From: JACMLD01 sp963705285
GTDB taxonomy: Bacteria > Bacteroidota > Bacteroidia > Chitinophagales > Chitinophagaceae
Direction of reading: 5' to 3'
Assembly (NCBI GenBank): GCA_963705285.1
Contig: OY970066.1
Location: 1,922,001 to 1,986,000 of the forward strand
DNA: 64,000 nucleotides
The notes under the pieces are model-generated. The model was not told where the DNA came from and did not search any database. It saw nothing but the letters and a program-made list of their open reading frames with translations. Shown piece after piece: positions 26,214 through 35,927 of this stretch (position 1 is its first letter; each line of letters starts with the position of its first letter). The position numbers were made by a program, and so were the translations under genes.

Positions 26214-27590
26214 ATGCAACCATTCAGAATTGTACTATTGTTTCTAACCCTGTTTGCCATTGTTTGTTCCTGTACTTCTTCTCAGAATCCAAAGACTAAC
26301 CAGGCCGATGTTGCCATGGATTCTACAGCGGCCGTAAGTTGGCTAAACAGGCTCGGCAATACTCAGTTTATACAAGGCAGCCACAATGAATTTTATTTGT
26401 ACATCAGGCTGCGCGGCAATCAAATTCTTACCACAAAAAAACGTGTGCCACTCAATATTTCGGTGGTGCTAGACAGAAGTGGTTCCATGCAGGGCGAGAA
26501 AATTGCGTATGCAAAAAAAGCCGCAGCATTTGTGGTTGACCAGCTCAACAACGGCGATGTATTATCGGTGGTAAACTATGACGACCGGGTAGAAATTACC
26601 AGCGCCTCAGAAACGGTAAAAAATAAAGAGATTTTAAAAAGAAAAATAGAGGAATTGTATGACCGCGGTGCTACCAACTTAACAGGCGGTATGCTGGAAG
26701 GATATAACCAGGCAGAAAGCACCAAAAAAGAAGGCTTTGTAAACAGGGTATTGTTGCTTACAGATGGATTGGCCAATGCCGGCATTACCGACCCCGCACA
26801 AATTAAAATGCTGGTTGAAAAAAAATACATGGAGCAGGGTGTTGCACTGTCAACCTTTGGACTGGGTGCCGATTATAATGAAGATTTACTGACCATGCTG
26901 GCCGAAACAGGCAGGGCCAATTATTATTTTATAGACAGCCCCGACAAGATACCCGCCATTTTTGCAAAAGAGTTGAAAGGGCTGCTAAGCGTTGTAGCAC
27001 AGAATGCCATGGTGCAGGTAGATATTCCACCGGGGTTGCAATTGGTAAAAGTATATGGCTACCCTTTTGAACAAACCGGCGATAAAGTAACCGTACGTTT
27101 TAACGATGTATACGCGGCAGATGAAAAAGGAATACTGGTAAAGTTTAGCGCCAGTTCGCCCATACGCGAAGCAATGACATTCAACTGCAGCATGCAATAC
27201 ACCAGTGCCAATACATTTGAAAAAGTGCAGGCCACAAAAAGAATAGTGGCCAGCCCTGCAACAGACACATCATCGATCAATAAAAGTAAAGACAAGCTGG
27301 TAGAGGAAATGATTGCTTTGTTTGAATCTGCCGAAGCCTTTGAAACCATATTGAGCGATGTTGACAACGGCAAATACGAGGATGCAAAAATAAAAACCGA
27401 TTCTGCCATCAGGGTATTGTACGAAAAGCAACGGCTGGTGCCATCAAAAAAATTAAAACAGCAGGAAGAAAACCTGCGTGCTTACAGCAGTAGTATGGAA
27501 AATATAAAAACCATGCGGGAGTCAGACAAAAAAATATACCAGAAATCAAATAAGTCTGCTAACTACAGCATTCGCAAAGGAAAAGAATAA
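26214..27590 (+). CDS. von Willebrand factor A domain lipoprotein
   Basis: I chose ATG 26214 (MQPFRIVLLFLT), 458 residues, because it begins a lipoprotein signal peptide with Cys at about residue 20 (IVCSC). The vWA domain spans about 85-260, with a complete metal-ion-dependent adhesion site: DRSGSM, the Thr in GATNLTGG and the Asp in LLTDGLAN. The C-terminal part is alpha-helical and rich in Lys and Glu. vWA domains bind proteins through a metal ion, so this is probably an envelope scaffold. It is transcribed toward the zinc protease and shares a terminator with it. Confidence 0.85.
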   Translation: MQPFRIVLLFLTLFAIVCSCTSSQNPKTNQADVAMDSTAAVSWLNRLGNTQFIQGSHNEFYLYIRLRGNQILTTKKRVPLNISVVLDRSGSMQGEKIAYAKKAAAFVVDQLNNGDVLSVVNYDDRVEITSASETVKNKEILKRKIEELYDRGATNLTGGMLEGYNQAESTKKEGFVNRVLLLTDGLANAGITDPAQIKMLVEKKYMEQGVALSTFGLGADYNEDLLTMLAETGRANYYFIDSPDKIPAIFAKELKGLLSVVAQNAMVQVDIPPGLQLVKVYGYPFEQTGDKVTVRFNDVYAADEKGILVKFSASSPIREAMTFNCSMQYTSANTFEKVQATKRIVASPATDTSSINKSKDKLVEEMIALFESAEAFETILSDVDNGKYEDAKIKTDSAIRVLYEKQRLVPSKKLKQQEENLRAYSSSMENIKTMRESDKKIYQKSNKSANYSIRKGKE

Positions 27591-27593
27591 AAC

Positions 27594-27624
27594 AAAAAAA
27601 CCGGGCACAGCTGCCCGGTTTTTG
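27594..27624. terminator. Bidirectional terminator between vWA and protease genes
   Basis: A perfect stem AAACCGGGCA (27598-27607) with TGCCCGGTTT (27612-27621) and a CAGC loop has A/T runs on both sides. It can end transcription in both directions between the converging genes. Confidence 0.88.
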
Positions 27625-27640
27625 TTACTTCAACAATTAG

Positions 27641-30208
27641 TTATTTGGGATCTAATATCTTACCAATGCGTTCAACCATATCCTGCAAGTGAAAGCGCGT
27701 CATTTTATCTGTTACAGATGGCAGTGCTGCATTGATATCTGCACGAAGGCTGCGCAGTGTGCCTTTGGCCACCGAAACAATATCAGTTTTCCTGATGTCA
27801 CCTCCGCCGAATGTAATAGTGATGCCGCCAAATGAGCCGGTAGCCGGCGCAGAAGGGCTTACAATGGTATTAAATCTCTCCACAAAAGCTTTTTGCAAAT
27901 TGCGGCGGTACACGTCTATCGGTTTGCGGGTATACAGTTCGGTCCATATATTTTTCTGCAGATCGCCCATTAAATCAGTCAGCGAATAAGCATTGTTGCC
28001 CAATGCCGCTTCAGCGCTGATCAATCTGTTCATGCGGCCAGTGGTAAGTAATGCATTCATGGCACTTTCCATACGACTGCCTATTACATTCACAGGGTCG
28101 CTGCCGGTTTTACCGGAGATCTCACGGTTGATAAGCCAGGTTGGCGTAGTAAAAATATTCTTGCTAAGGAAAGCCATTGCTTCCTGCTGTGTGGCCTTGG
28201 GTACATATTCATATACGGGCCCGGTTTGCTCAACCATTTTAGGCGTTTGATAAATGCCACCAATATTTTTTATGGCATGGCCAAGATAGCGGTTAAATTG
28301 TGTTACCACTTCTCCGTACAATTCTGTAAGGTTGCTATAATCTTCATCAGGCACTTTCGTCCACGCCATTAAATTAGGTACAATGCGTTGCAGGTTTTTT
28401 ATTCCATAACTGCCGGCTTTCATGGCATTGTCGCCCACGTCTTCATTCTGGTTATGCGGATCATCGGGGTCAGATTCCATACCAAAAACCAAACGTTTAT
28501 TACTTTGCAAACGTTCTGTGGTCATTTTGTTTAGTATTGGCGTTTCCTGTTCTGGGGTAGTGGCCTCATATAGTTTTTTGTATCCCCATTCAATGGCCCA
28601 TTTATCGTAGTCGCCAATACGTGGATACAAACCGGCGGGTGAAATATTATCCTCTGGCTGTGCTACATAATTAAAGCGGGCATAGTCCATAATAGAGGGT
28701 GTATGACCGTTAGCTTCCACCCAGGCTTTATCGCGCAGCTTTTCTACCGGTACAGAAGAGCTCGAGCCAAAATTATGGCGAAGGCCCAGCGTGTGGCCAA
28801 CTTCGTGCGATGAAACAAAACGGATCAATTGTCCCATCAACTCATCATCAAACTGCATTTTGCGTGCGCGCGGATCGGTGGGCGAGCATTGCACGAAATA
28901 CCAGTTTCTGAGCAGGCTCATTACGTTGTGGTACCAGTTGATATGACTTTCCAGTATTTCGCCGCTGCGGGGGTCGTGCACATTGGGCCCGCTGGCATTG
29001 GGCACTTCAGAGGGCTTGTACACAATAGCTGAAAAGCGCGCGTCGTCCAGGCTCCAGGTACTGTCTTCCTGTGCGGTGGGTGGCAATTTAGCCATGATGG
29101 CATTTTTAAATCCAGCCTTTTCAAAGGCCGCCTGCCAGTCGTTTACACCTTGTATTAAATAAGGCACCCATTTTCTGGGCGTGGCGGGATCAATGTAATA
29201 AACAATCGGCTTCTTGGGTTCAACCAGTTCACCGCGTTTGTATTTGTCAATGTCTTCGTCTTTGGGTTCCAGTTTCCATCTTACCACCATGCTTACTTCT
29301 TTAACGCCTTGCGGATTGGCATCAAAATCTGTATAGTTCCTTATAAAGTATCCAACGCGCGGATCATAAAAACGTTGCTGCATGGTTGTCTTGGGCAGCA
29401 ACAACAGCGAACTGTTTAACTCCATGGTAAGTAATTGTCCGCCGCCTGTAGCTGAAAACGGCAATGGCACCGGAACGCCGAAACCGCCACCGGCGCTTTT
29501 GCTGTAGGTTTTAACGGTTTTAATTTCTACGTTGAGCGGATATGTTTTTACCGATACGATGTATGATTTATCAGATTGCTGTCCGCCTACCTGGAACAAT
29601 GTTTTCAGGTTGGCCGCAAAGTTCAGGATATCATTATCGGTGTTGATGTAATTGGTCATGTCTATGATAGAGCCGCTGGAATCTTTATTAAAAGCGGCAA
29701 TGTCAAATGCAGCAACAATAGGTTGAATGTTTGAATTTATCACAGCGCGATACATCGGCTGCGTACTGTCTTTAGACAATTCATCGAAAGAGATTTTCTT
29801 CAGGAATATTTTATTACCCGGGCCTTTTTCAAAACTAACTACGTTATTGCCAATCTGGTCTCCGGCATAGCCGAAAAAGAAATTGCGCATGCCTGCCGCT
29901 GCCTTAGACAAACGGTTTACAATGAGTATATCCCTGCCCAGCAGTGAGTCGGCAATTTCAAAATACCATTTGTCTTCTACTTTATGAATAGTAAACAAAC
30001 CTTTGCGCGAGATGGCCTTGTCTGTTACAATGTCTTTATACGGTTTAGGGCCAGATTTGGGAAAAGAGGGAACGGCGGGGGCTGTTGTGCTGCCAGTAAC
30101 AGGTGTAGTGGCCGGAACCGGCCGTCTATCCTGCGCAACAGCAGGAAGCGTCAACGCCAGTAAAGCCAGCAGCACCCATTTCTTGGGAGTAAACGTTGGA
30201 ATTTGCAT
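27641..30208 (-). CDS. Secreted zinc-dependent metalloprotease (DUF5117/DUF4953 family)
   Basis: An 855-residue exported enzyme with a signal peptide (KWVLLALLALTLPAVA, cleavage before QD). The DUF5118/DUF5117 N-terminal region (about 55-340) is followed by the metzincin-like catalytic domain. The extended zinc motif is HEVGHTLGLRH (about residue 475) and the Met-turn segment is TPSIMDYARF. Large Bacteroidota members of this family are usually annotated as zinc-dependent metalloproteases; their substrates are mostly unknown. A low-complexity Pro/Thr/Ala stretch follows the signal peptide. It is a single gene. Confidence 0.9.
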   Translation of the reverse strand: MQIPTFTPKKWVLLALLALTLPAVAQDRRPVPATTPVTGSTTAPAVPSFPKSGPKPYKDIVTDKAISRKGLFTIHKVEDKWYFEIADSLLGRDILIVNRLSKAAAGMRNFFFGYAGDQIGNNVVSFEKGPGNKIFLKKISFDELSKDSTQPMYRAVINSNIQPIVAAFDIAAFNKDSSGSIIDMTNYINTDNDILNFAANLKTLFQVGGQQSDKSYIVSVKTYPLNVEIKTVKTYSKSAGGGFGVPVPLPFSATGGGQLLTMELNSSLLLLPKTTMQQRFYDPRVGYFIRNYTDFDANPQGVKEVSMVVRWKLEPKDEDIDKYKRGELVEPKKPIVYYIDPATPRKWVPYLIQGVNDWQAAFEKAGFKNAIMAKLPPTAQEDSTWSLDDARFSAIVYKPSEVPNASGPNVHDPRSGEILESHINWYHNVMSLLRNWYFVQCSPTDPRARKMQFDDELMGQLIRFVSSHEVGHTLGLRHNFGSSSSVPVEKLRDKAWVEANGHTPSIMDYARFNYVAQPEDNISPAGLYPRIGDYDKWAIEWGYKKLYEATTPEQETPILNKMTTERLQSNKRLVFGMESDPDDPHNQNEDVGDNAMKAGSYGIKNLQRIVPNLMAWTKVPDEDYSNLTELYGEVVTQFNRYLGHAIKNIGGIYQTPKMVEQTGPVYEYVPKATQQEAMAFLSKNIFTTPTWLINREISGKTGSDPVNVIGSRMESAMNALLTTGRMNRLISAEAALGNNAYSLTDLMGDLQKNIWTELYTRKPIDVYRRNLQKAFVERFNTIVSPSAPATGSFGGITITFGGGDIRKTDIVSVAKGTLRSLRADINAALPSVTDKMTRFHLQDMVERIGKILDPK

Positions 30209-30528
30209 GTAAATAAATTGTTTAGCGGTGAAATTAACTAAAAGATAATAGCAACATTTGTCCCTGTGTCTGAAAGGGCAAATTTTTATTTAAGAGGAAA
30301 AGTTTTTTTACATGGAATTACTTTATCTTAACATTTTCATCCAATACCACCTACCGGGCCATGTGGATAACAGCGGCTCAGGGAAAACAGAAAATACTTA
30401 TCTTGTGAGCCCTGTAAAATATTTATCTTTCCTAATCTGATTTTTTAAAAAGTTTTTTCACTAGAATTGTGTCGTTAAAACACACTACTGGCTAATTTAA
30501 ATTACTAAAACACTAAAAACAAACGATC
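30209..30528. other. 320-base divergent spacer with a candidate exbB promoter
   Basis: AT-rich, non-coding DNA between the protease and the exbB operon. It contains one perfect DnaA nonamer (TGTGGATAA, 30362-30370), probably by chance, and a candidate promoter at 30403-30431. Nothing else is recognised. Confidence 0.5.
30403..30431 (+). promoter_or_regulatory. Candidate promoter of the exbB-tonB operon
   Basis: TTG (30403-30405), an 18-base spacer and TATCTTTC (30424-30431) approximate the Bacteroidota -33/-7 pattern. The leader to exbB would be about 90 bases. Confidence 0.4.
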
Positions 30529-31386
30529 ATGGCAGAAACAAGACCGACTGCACCTAAGGCTTCCACTTCATCTGTGCAACCTAAACGATCCAGCAATGCT
30601 ATATCCTGGATGGCACCTCTTTTTTGCATTATTATTGGTTACCTTATCTGGCGTTTTATAATCGGCAGTCCGGATAATTTTACTATCGGCAAACAAAATG
30701 GCGGCTTCTGGCCTGAGCGTGATGGTGCAATTGGTGGATTTGCAAAAATGTACCTAGGTGGTATCATTGTACCAATCCTTATCGGATGTTTTTTAACAGT
30801 ATTGACTTTTGTGATTGAGCGCTTTCTTACAGTTTCAAAAGCCAGCGGTACCGGCAACAATGCAGAATTCATCCGCAAAGTGCAGTACCATCTTGCCAAC
30901 AGAAATGTAGATGCAGCCCTTGCAGAATGCGATAAACAAAAAGGTTCAGTAGGCAATGTAATGAAAGCCGGCCTGCGCAAATACAAAGAACTGATCAGCG
31001 ATACACAACTGGATACAGAGCAAAAAGTATTGTCTATTCAGAAAGAAGTAGAAGAAGCAACTGCACTTGAATTGCCAATGCTTGAAAAAAACCTGGTATT
31101 TCTTTCTACCATTGCATCAGTAGCAACCCTGTTGGGTCTGTTGGGTACGGTGTTGGGTATGATCAGGTCGTTCTCTGCACTGGGTGCTGAAGGTGGTGGT
31201 GAAGCTGCTGCTAAACTTTCTCAGGGTATCTCCGAGGCGTTGTACAATACCGCATTGGGTATCGGTACATCTGCTGTGGCCATTATCATGTACAACGTAT
31301 TTACCACCAAAATTGATGGTATTACCTACGGCATCGATGAAAGCGGTTTCACACTCACACAAAGTTTTGCTTCTTTGTACAAATAA
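30529..31386 (+). CDS. exbB: ExbB/TolQ-type proton channel
   Basis: The pentameric inner-membrane channel of the TonB energising complex. The 285-residue protein has a Pro/Ser/Thr-rich N-terminus, transmembrane helices at about 25-45, 80-100, 190-215 and 235-260, and the MotA_TolQ_ExbB domain. The core stretch is SVATLLGLLGTVLGMIRSFSAL, with the conserved Thr and Pro-free pore helix. It is first in the operon exbB-exbD-exbD-tonB, which together uses the proton gradient to drive TonB-dependent outer-membrane uptake. Confidence 0.93.
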   Translation: MAETRPTAPKASTSSVQPKRSSNAISWMAPLFCIIIGYLIWRFIIGSPDNFTIGKQNGGFWPERDGAIGGFAKMYLGGIIVPILIGCFLTVLTFVIERFLTVSKASGTGNNAEFIRKVQYHLANRNVDAALAECDKQKGSVGNVMKAGLRKYKELISDTQLDTEQKVLSIQKEVEEATALELPMLEKNLVFLSTIASVATLLGLLGTVLGMIRSFSALGAEGGGEAAAKLSQGISEALYNTALGIGTSAVAIIMYNVFTTKIDGITYGIDESGFTLTQSFASLYK

Positions 31387-31472
31387 GCGGCAGGTCCTTA
31401 CATTTTTTATAACAAACACGGTTATGGAATCTGCAAGGTTTTGAATCTAATCAGTGAATTAATTAATTTATC

Positions 31473-32129
31473 ATGCCAAAAGTTAAAGTAGCACGAAAGA
31501 GTACTGCAATAGATATGACTGCTATGTGTGATGTGGCGTTTCTATTGTTGTCTTTCTTTATCTTAACAACAAAGTTCAAACCATCGGAAGCGCTGGCCGT
31601 AGTAACCCCCAATTCGGTTTCTGCCAAAGCTGCCCCTGAAAACGATGTTGTACTGATCACCATTGATAAAGAAGGCAGGGTATATCTTTCTGTATCAGAC
31701 AAAAATACTTCCGAGAAAAAGGCGATGGTCACTTCCATCAGCACGTCTAAAAACCTTAACCTGAGCGCTGCACAGGTGAATGCGTTTGCCCGTGCCGGTT
31801 CTTATGTAGGTGTTCCTTTTTCACAATTGGGTGGTTTGCTGAGCACACCGGTAGACGATATCAAAAAGATTAAAATGGAAGGTATTCCCGTAACGGATAC
31901 CCTCAATAACCAACTTACAGACTGGTTATACGCCGCCAAACAGGCTTTTGAAGGAAAGAAAATGGAGTTGCTGGTAAAGGGCGATAACGATTCAAAATAC
32001 CCGTCTTTCCAGGGGGTTTTGAATGCCTTCAAAAAGAATGACCTGCTCAAATTTCAGATGGTTACCAACCCCGAGGGCGTACCATCAGGAACTGAATTGT
32101 ACAGGATAAACAAAGAAGGCAAGAAGTAA
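31473..32129 (+). CDS. exbD: ExbD/TolR biopolymer transport protein (first copy)
   Basis: A 218-residue ExbD with a short basic N-terminus and one helix (about 14-33, AMCDVAFLLLSFFILTTKF). The Asp in this helix is the proton-carrying residue of the family. The periplasmic domain is longer than usual, with an insertion of about 60 residues around NAFARAGSYVGVPFSQLG. It pairs with the second ExbD. The use of two different ExbD proteins with one ExbB is common in Bacteroidota. Confidence 0.92.
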   Translation: MPKVKVARKSTAIDMTAMCDVAFLLLSFFILTTKFKPSEALAVVTPNSVSAKAAPENDVVLITIDKEGRVYLSVSDKNTSEKKAMVTSISTSKNLNLSAAQVNAFARAGSYVGVPFSQLGGLLSTPVDDIKKIKMEGIPVTDTLNNQLTDWLYAAKQAFEGKKMELLVKGDNDSKYPSFQGVLNAFKKNDLLKFQMVTNPEGVPSGTELYRINKEGKK

Positions 32130-32166
32130 AAAACTATTAATTATTTATCACTAAAAATTTTGAGCC

Positions 32167-32703
32167 ATGGCAGAAATGGATACCTCCGGTGGGGGTGGGC
32201 ATAAAAAAGGACCAGGCGTTAAAAAAGCAAAGAAACTTTCTACCAGGGTAGACCTTACACCCATGGTGGATCTGGGCTTTTTGCTGATCACTTTTTTCAT
32301 CTTCACCACAACAATGAGTCAGCCTACGGCAATGAAACTAAACCTGCCAAAGGATACTGATAAACCTGAAGAGCAGAACAAGGTAAAAGAATCAGGTGTT
32401 TTGACCCTTTTGCTGGGCAAAAATGACCAGGTGTATTATTACGAAGGTACCCTGGCACCAGATGCTTCCAACTTTAAAAGCTCCAACTTTAAGGATATCA
32501 GGGCTGAAATCATCACTAAGAAGAAATCCACAGACCCCAAAGATTTTGTGGTGGTAATAAAACCCGATAAAGACTGCAGCTACAAAAATGTGGTGGACAT
32601 GCTGGATGAAATGCTGATTAACGACGTAAAACGCTATGCCACAGTAGAAATTTCTGATGTAGAATACCAGTTGATTCAGCGCACAGAAGGCGGTGGTAAA
32701 TAG
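32167..32703 (+). CDS. exbD: ExbD/TolR biopolymer transport protein (second copy)
   Basis: A 178-residue ExbD with a longer, Gly/Lys-rich cytoplasmic N-terminus (GGGGHKKGPGVKKAKK) before the helix DLTPMVDLGFLLITFFIF, which carries the essential Asp. The periplasmic domain has the typical length. It starts 37 bases after the first exbD and precedes tonB by 57 bases. Confidence 0.93.
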   Translation: MAEMDTSGGGGHKKGPGVKKAKKLSTRVDLTPMVDLGFLLITFFIFTTTMSQPTAMKLNLPKDTDKPEEQNKVKESGVLTLLLGKNDQVYYYEGTLAPDASNFKSSNFKDIRAEIITKKKSTDPKDFVVVIKPDKDCSYKNVVDMLDEMLINDVKRYATVEISDVEYQLIQRTEGGGK

Positions 32704-32760
32704 CCCGGGATTTATTTGTGGAATTATAATTGAAACGCATCTCATTTTAAAAGAAATACC

Positions 32761-33591
32761 ATGTTAGATGTAAATAAGATAATGAGTGCCGATATCCTGG
32801 ACATCATTTTTGATGGCCGCAACAAGGAGTATGGTGCTTATGAACTGCGCAAATCTTACAGCAAGCGCCTCACCTACGCCCTTGCCGGCATGGCCGCCAT
32901 ACTGGTACTGGTGTTTGTTGGATATTATGTATCCAATGTGATTGCTGCCAACTCTAAGAAGGAAGTAATGGTGGTGAAAGACGTACAGCTGGAAGAAATT
33001 AAGCAGGAAGAAAAGAAAAACGAGCCGCCACCGCCGCCGCCTCCACCAAAACAGGAGCCGCCCAAAGTGGAAATGGCCAAATTTACTCCTCCTAAAATTG
33101 TAAAAGACGAGGAAGTAAAAGAAGAAGAAAAACCACCAGAACAAGAAAAACTGGAAGATACCAAAATTGGTACCGTTAACCAGGAAGGTATAAAAGATGA
33201 AGGCCTTGTTGCCCCGGTAGACAATGGCAAAGGTGTGGTAGAAGCCCCTAAAAAGGAAGAAGAAGATTGGGATAAAACCTTTACCAAAGTGGAAATTGAG
33301 TCTGACTATCCTGGTGGACAAAGTGCCTGGATACGTTACCTCACCAAAACACTCGTTTACCCCCAGGATGCACAGGATAATGAAATACAAGGTACTGTGG
33401 TAGTACAGTTCATTGTGGACAAAGAAGGCAACGTGAGCGATGTGGAAGCTATCAGCGGCCCCAACGAACTGAGAGCCGAAGCGGTGCGGGTAATTAAAAA
33501 GAGCGGTAAATGGACGGCCGCCGTTCAGAATGGCCGCCAGGTAAAATCTTACAAAAAACAGCCTATTACCTTCCGTTTGGAAGCCCAGTAA
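32761..33591 (+). CDS. tonB: TonB energy transducer
   Basis: Spans the periplasm and transmits force from ExbBD to outer-membrane receptors. In its 276 residues one N-terminal helix lies at about 37-60 (YALAGMAAILVLVFVGYYVS). A proline-rich spacer follows, with a run of eight Pro, then KQEPPKVE and a Glu/Lys-rich stretch. The C-terminal TonB domain (about 190-276) includes TVVQFIVDKEGNVSDVEAIS. It is last in the operon and is followed by a strong terminator. Confidence 0.93.
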   Translation: MLDVNKIMSADILDIIFDGRNKEYGAYELRKSYSKRLTYALAGMAAILVLVFVGYYVSNVIAANSKKEVMVVKDVQLEEIKQEEKKNEPPPPPPPPKQEPPKVEMAKFTPPKIVKDEEVKEEEKPPEQEKLEDTKIGTVNQEGIKDEGLVAPVDNGKGVVEAPKKEEEDWDKTFTKVEIESDYPGGQSAWIRYLTKTLVYPQDAQDNEIQGTVVVQFIVDKEGNVSDVEAISGPNELRAEAVRVIKKSGKWTAAVQNGRQVKSYKKQPITFRLEAQ

Positions 33592-33613
33592 GCAGTAACT
33601 GATAACACCTTTT

Positions 33614-33646
33614 AAAAAATCCCCTCTGTAAAAGAGGGGATTTTTT
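33614..33646 (+). terminator. Terminator after tonB
   Basis: A stem of 33614-33627 with 33633-33646 has a GC core CCCCTCT/AGAGGGG, a five-base loop and a run of six T residues. It lies 22 bases after the tonB stop. Confidence 0.9.
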
Positions 33647-33689
33647 ATTGCACCACTACGCCTATTTTTGAAGTTCAAGCGGTTACAGT

Positions 33690-35072
33690 ATGGCAACAAC
33701 AAAGGGGGGATGGGATGATACAATAGTAGCACTGGCAACAGCGCCTGGTATAGGCGCTATTGGCGTTATACGGCTGAGCGGTAGTAATGCCATTGCAATT
33801 GCCAATACATTGTTTACGGCAAAAGACTTACTGCCACAAGCCTCGCATACTGCGCATGTGGGTGTATTGATGGATGAAGGTAAATTGCTCGACGAGGCGG
33901 TGGTGACTATCTTTAAAGCCCCGCGATCGTATACAGGCGAGCAGGTGGCCGAAATATCTGCGCACGGTTCTCCTTTTGTGCTGGAACAGATAATACAGGC
34001 CTGTATTCGCAATGGCGCCAGGCTGGCAAAACCCGGCGAGTTTACCCAACGTGCTTTTTTAAATGGCAAGATGGACCTGGCCCAGGCCGAAGCCGTGGCT
34101 GATCTTATCGCCAGCAATACCGAAGCCAGTAGAACGACCGCCATAAAAAATATGCGCGGCGGATTTTCTAATGCGCTGCTGGCGTTGCGCGAACAACTCA
34201 TTCAGTTTTCTGCACTCATAGAGCTGGAACTGGATTTTGCGGAAGAGGACGTAGAATTTGCAGACCGGCACAAGTTCACCACGCTGATCAATGAACTGCA
34301 GGCGGCCACCAACCGTTTATTGCAATCTTTTGCATTGGGCAATGTGATAAAAAACGGGGTGCAGGTAGCCATTATTGGTAAGCCCAATGCGGGCAAGTCT
34401 ACCCTGCTCAATACATTGCTCAATGAAAACCGTGCCATTGTAAGCGAAATTGCCGGCACTACGCGTGATACCATTGAAGAGGTGATTAATATTGATGGAT
34501 TACTTTTCAGGTTGGTAGACACGGCCGGTATACGCAGCCATACAAAGGATGCTATTGAAAGTATTGGCGTAGCGCGGGCCATGGAAAAAAGAAGCCAGGC
34601 CGATCTTGTTATTTACCTGTTTGATGTAAATGAAACAAGTGCGCAGCAATTGGCGGCGGTGGAAGCGGATTTTAAAAAAGATGGATTGCAATACCTGTTG
34701 GTGGGTAATAAGGCAGACAACAATATGCATGATGCAGCTGCAACATTCAACCAGTTTCAGCAGCTGCTCCTGATTTCCGCTAGACAACAGTTGGGTATTG
34801 ACGAACTAAAAAATAAACTCGTTCAGCTGGTAGCTGCCGGTGGCATTAATACCGAAGCTACGCTGGTTACCAATGCCCGTCATTATGAAGCGTTGCGTCA
34901 GTTGCACTCTGCTTTGCATGACGTGCAACAGGGTATCAGCAATCATCTCTCGGGCGATCTATTGTCGTTAGACATCCGCAACTGCCTTCACTGGCTCGGC
35001 GAAATTACCGGCGAGATTACCAATGAAGATCAGCTGGATTATATTTTCAGTAAGTTTTGTATTGGGAAGTAG
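33690..35072 (+). CDS. mnmE: tRNA modification GTPase MnmE
   Basis: Acts with MnmG to form 5-carboxymethylaminomethyl-uridine at wobble position 34 of tRNAs. The 460-residue protein has the N-terminal folate-binding domain (TIVALATAPGIGAIGVIRLS to about 115) and the helical domain with GEFTQRAFLNGKMDLAQAEA. The inserted G domain (about 220-380) shows G1 GKPNAGKST, G3 DTAG and G4 NKAD. The C-terminal FSKFCIGK supplies the essential Cys. All motifs are intact. Confidence 0.97.
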   Translation: MATTKGGWDDTIVALATAPGIGAIGVIRLSGSNAIAIANTLFTAKDLLPQASHTAHVGVLMDEGKLLDEAVVTIFKAPRSYTGEQVAEISAHGSPFVLEQIIQACIRNGARLAKPGEFTQRAFLNGKMDLAQAEAVADLIASNTEASRTTAIKNMRGGFSNALLALREQLIQFSALIELELDFAEEDVEFADRHKFTTLINELQAATNRLLQSFALGNVIKNGVQVAIIGKPNAGKSTLLNTLLNENRAIVSEIAGTTRDTIEEVINIDGLLFRLVDTAGIRSHTKDAIESIGVARAMEKRSQADLVIYLFDVNETSAQQLAAVEADFKKDGLQYLLVGNKADNNMHDAAATFNQFQQLLLISARQQLGIDELKNKLVQLVAAGGINTEATLVTNARHYEALRQLHSALHDVQQGISNHLSGDLLSLDIRNCLHWLGEITGEITNEDQLDYIFSKFCIGK

Positions 35073-35478
35073 GCGCTTAACCTCATTCTCGTTAACGAAT
35101 AGCAAAACAGGAATCCAGGCTGCATCTGGACAAGCACGCCTGAAAGGAATTCAATAAAATATATTGAAAACAAGTTCAATCACAATTGTGATGCGAGTAA
35201 AGATGTTGCTACAACTTGCTTAAGAAGAGAGCGGGGCTGACGATTCTTCTTCGATAACAGAAGGATAAAACCGCCTCCTCTTACCTCTTCACTATTTACA
35301 TCTTTAGTACCACCTATAATTTTACATTTATTGACATCTTTATTCTACGAAACGTTAGGTAATTGCTTAAATGTAGAGAATGAAAATCCCTTAACTGGTT
35401 ACCACCCGCCAAAAGCATTGTTGACTTTGTTAGAAAACAACATGATTCTAAGTCAGAATAAATTGTGGCTATTACATA
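35073..35478. other. 406-base spacer without recognisable genes
   Basis: AT-rich DNA between mnmE and the DUF1259 remnant. A plus-strand open frame from 35331 has no recognisable content. No terminator hairpin is seen after mnmE. The region may be eroded DNA at the edge of an acquired metal-resistance segment. Confidence 0.4.
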
Positions 35479-35763
35479 TCATTTGCCTGTCTTATCCAAT
35501 GCAGCCTTTAATCCTGTTGCCATGGTTGCGACAGGACCAACACCCCAATAATGCAGGAAAAATATTTTAGGTTTCTCATGTACCATGTGATTATGAATCG
35601 CTACCACTTCGATGCCATGTTCAATCAATGCTTTAATGACTGGCTGGACTTCATTTTCCAGCATTGTAAAGTCACCGCAAACAGCTGCTTTATCTTGTGT
35701 GCCCTGCCAGGCTGCCCAGGTATTAAACCCCATAAATGTACTAATGCCGATTCCTCGATATAC
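35479..35763 (-). pseudogene. Remnant of a DUF1259-family gene
   Basis: The frame reads VYRGIGISTFMGFNTWAAWQ and later VVAIHNHMVHEKPKIFFLHY and YWGVGPVATMATGLKAALD. This matches the C-terminal repeat of DUF1259 (LppY/LpqO-like) proteins, which are normally several times longer. Homology clearly continues upstream of the first ATG (35733), but a stop codon at 35764-35766 and further stops beyond it block the frame, and no earlier part of the family is visible. It is therefore a 5'-truncated leftover. It could still be expressed as an 84-residue peptide from ATG 35733, but that is unlikely to be functional. Confidence 0.7.
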
Positions 35764-35914
35764 TTAGATACCATACTATCATAAGAAAATCCCTAACTAT
35801 GAAATAACAGTCTTTCAAAAGATTTAAAAAAATTAGCTTTGTTTGTCCCTTTCCATTACTTCTGAGAAGCTTTTTGATACATTTGATTAGTCTTTATGCT
35901 TAACAAGAAAGCCA

Positions 35915-35922
35915 TATATTTG
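35915..35922 (+). promoter_or_regulatory. Perfect -7 motif six bases before the His-rich gene
   Basis: TATATTTG matches TAnnTTTG exactly. About 20 bases upstream there is only a weak TTTA. The motif lies five bases before ATG 35928, so if used it would give a nearly leaderless mRNA. Confidence 0.3.
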
Positions 35923-35927
35923 CTTAT

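Noticed and set aside
30362..30370. Perfect DnaA nonamer upstream of exbB
   Set aside because: A single nine-base match is expected by chance in 64 kb on two strands, and there are no others nearby.
32764..33738. Long minus-strand frame opposite tonB
   Set aside because: Its Phe/His-rich content mirrors the Glu/Lys/Pro-rich tonB sequence; tonB is clearly real.
35331..35570. Plus-strand 79-residue frame after mnmE
   Set aside because: No family resemblance, and it overlaps the DUF1259 remnant, whose protein similarity is clear.
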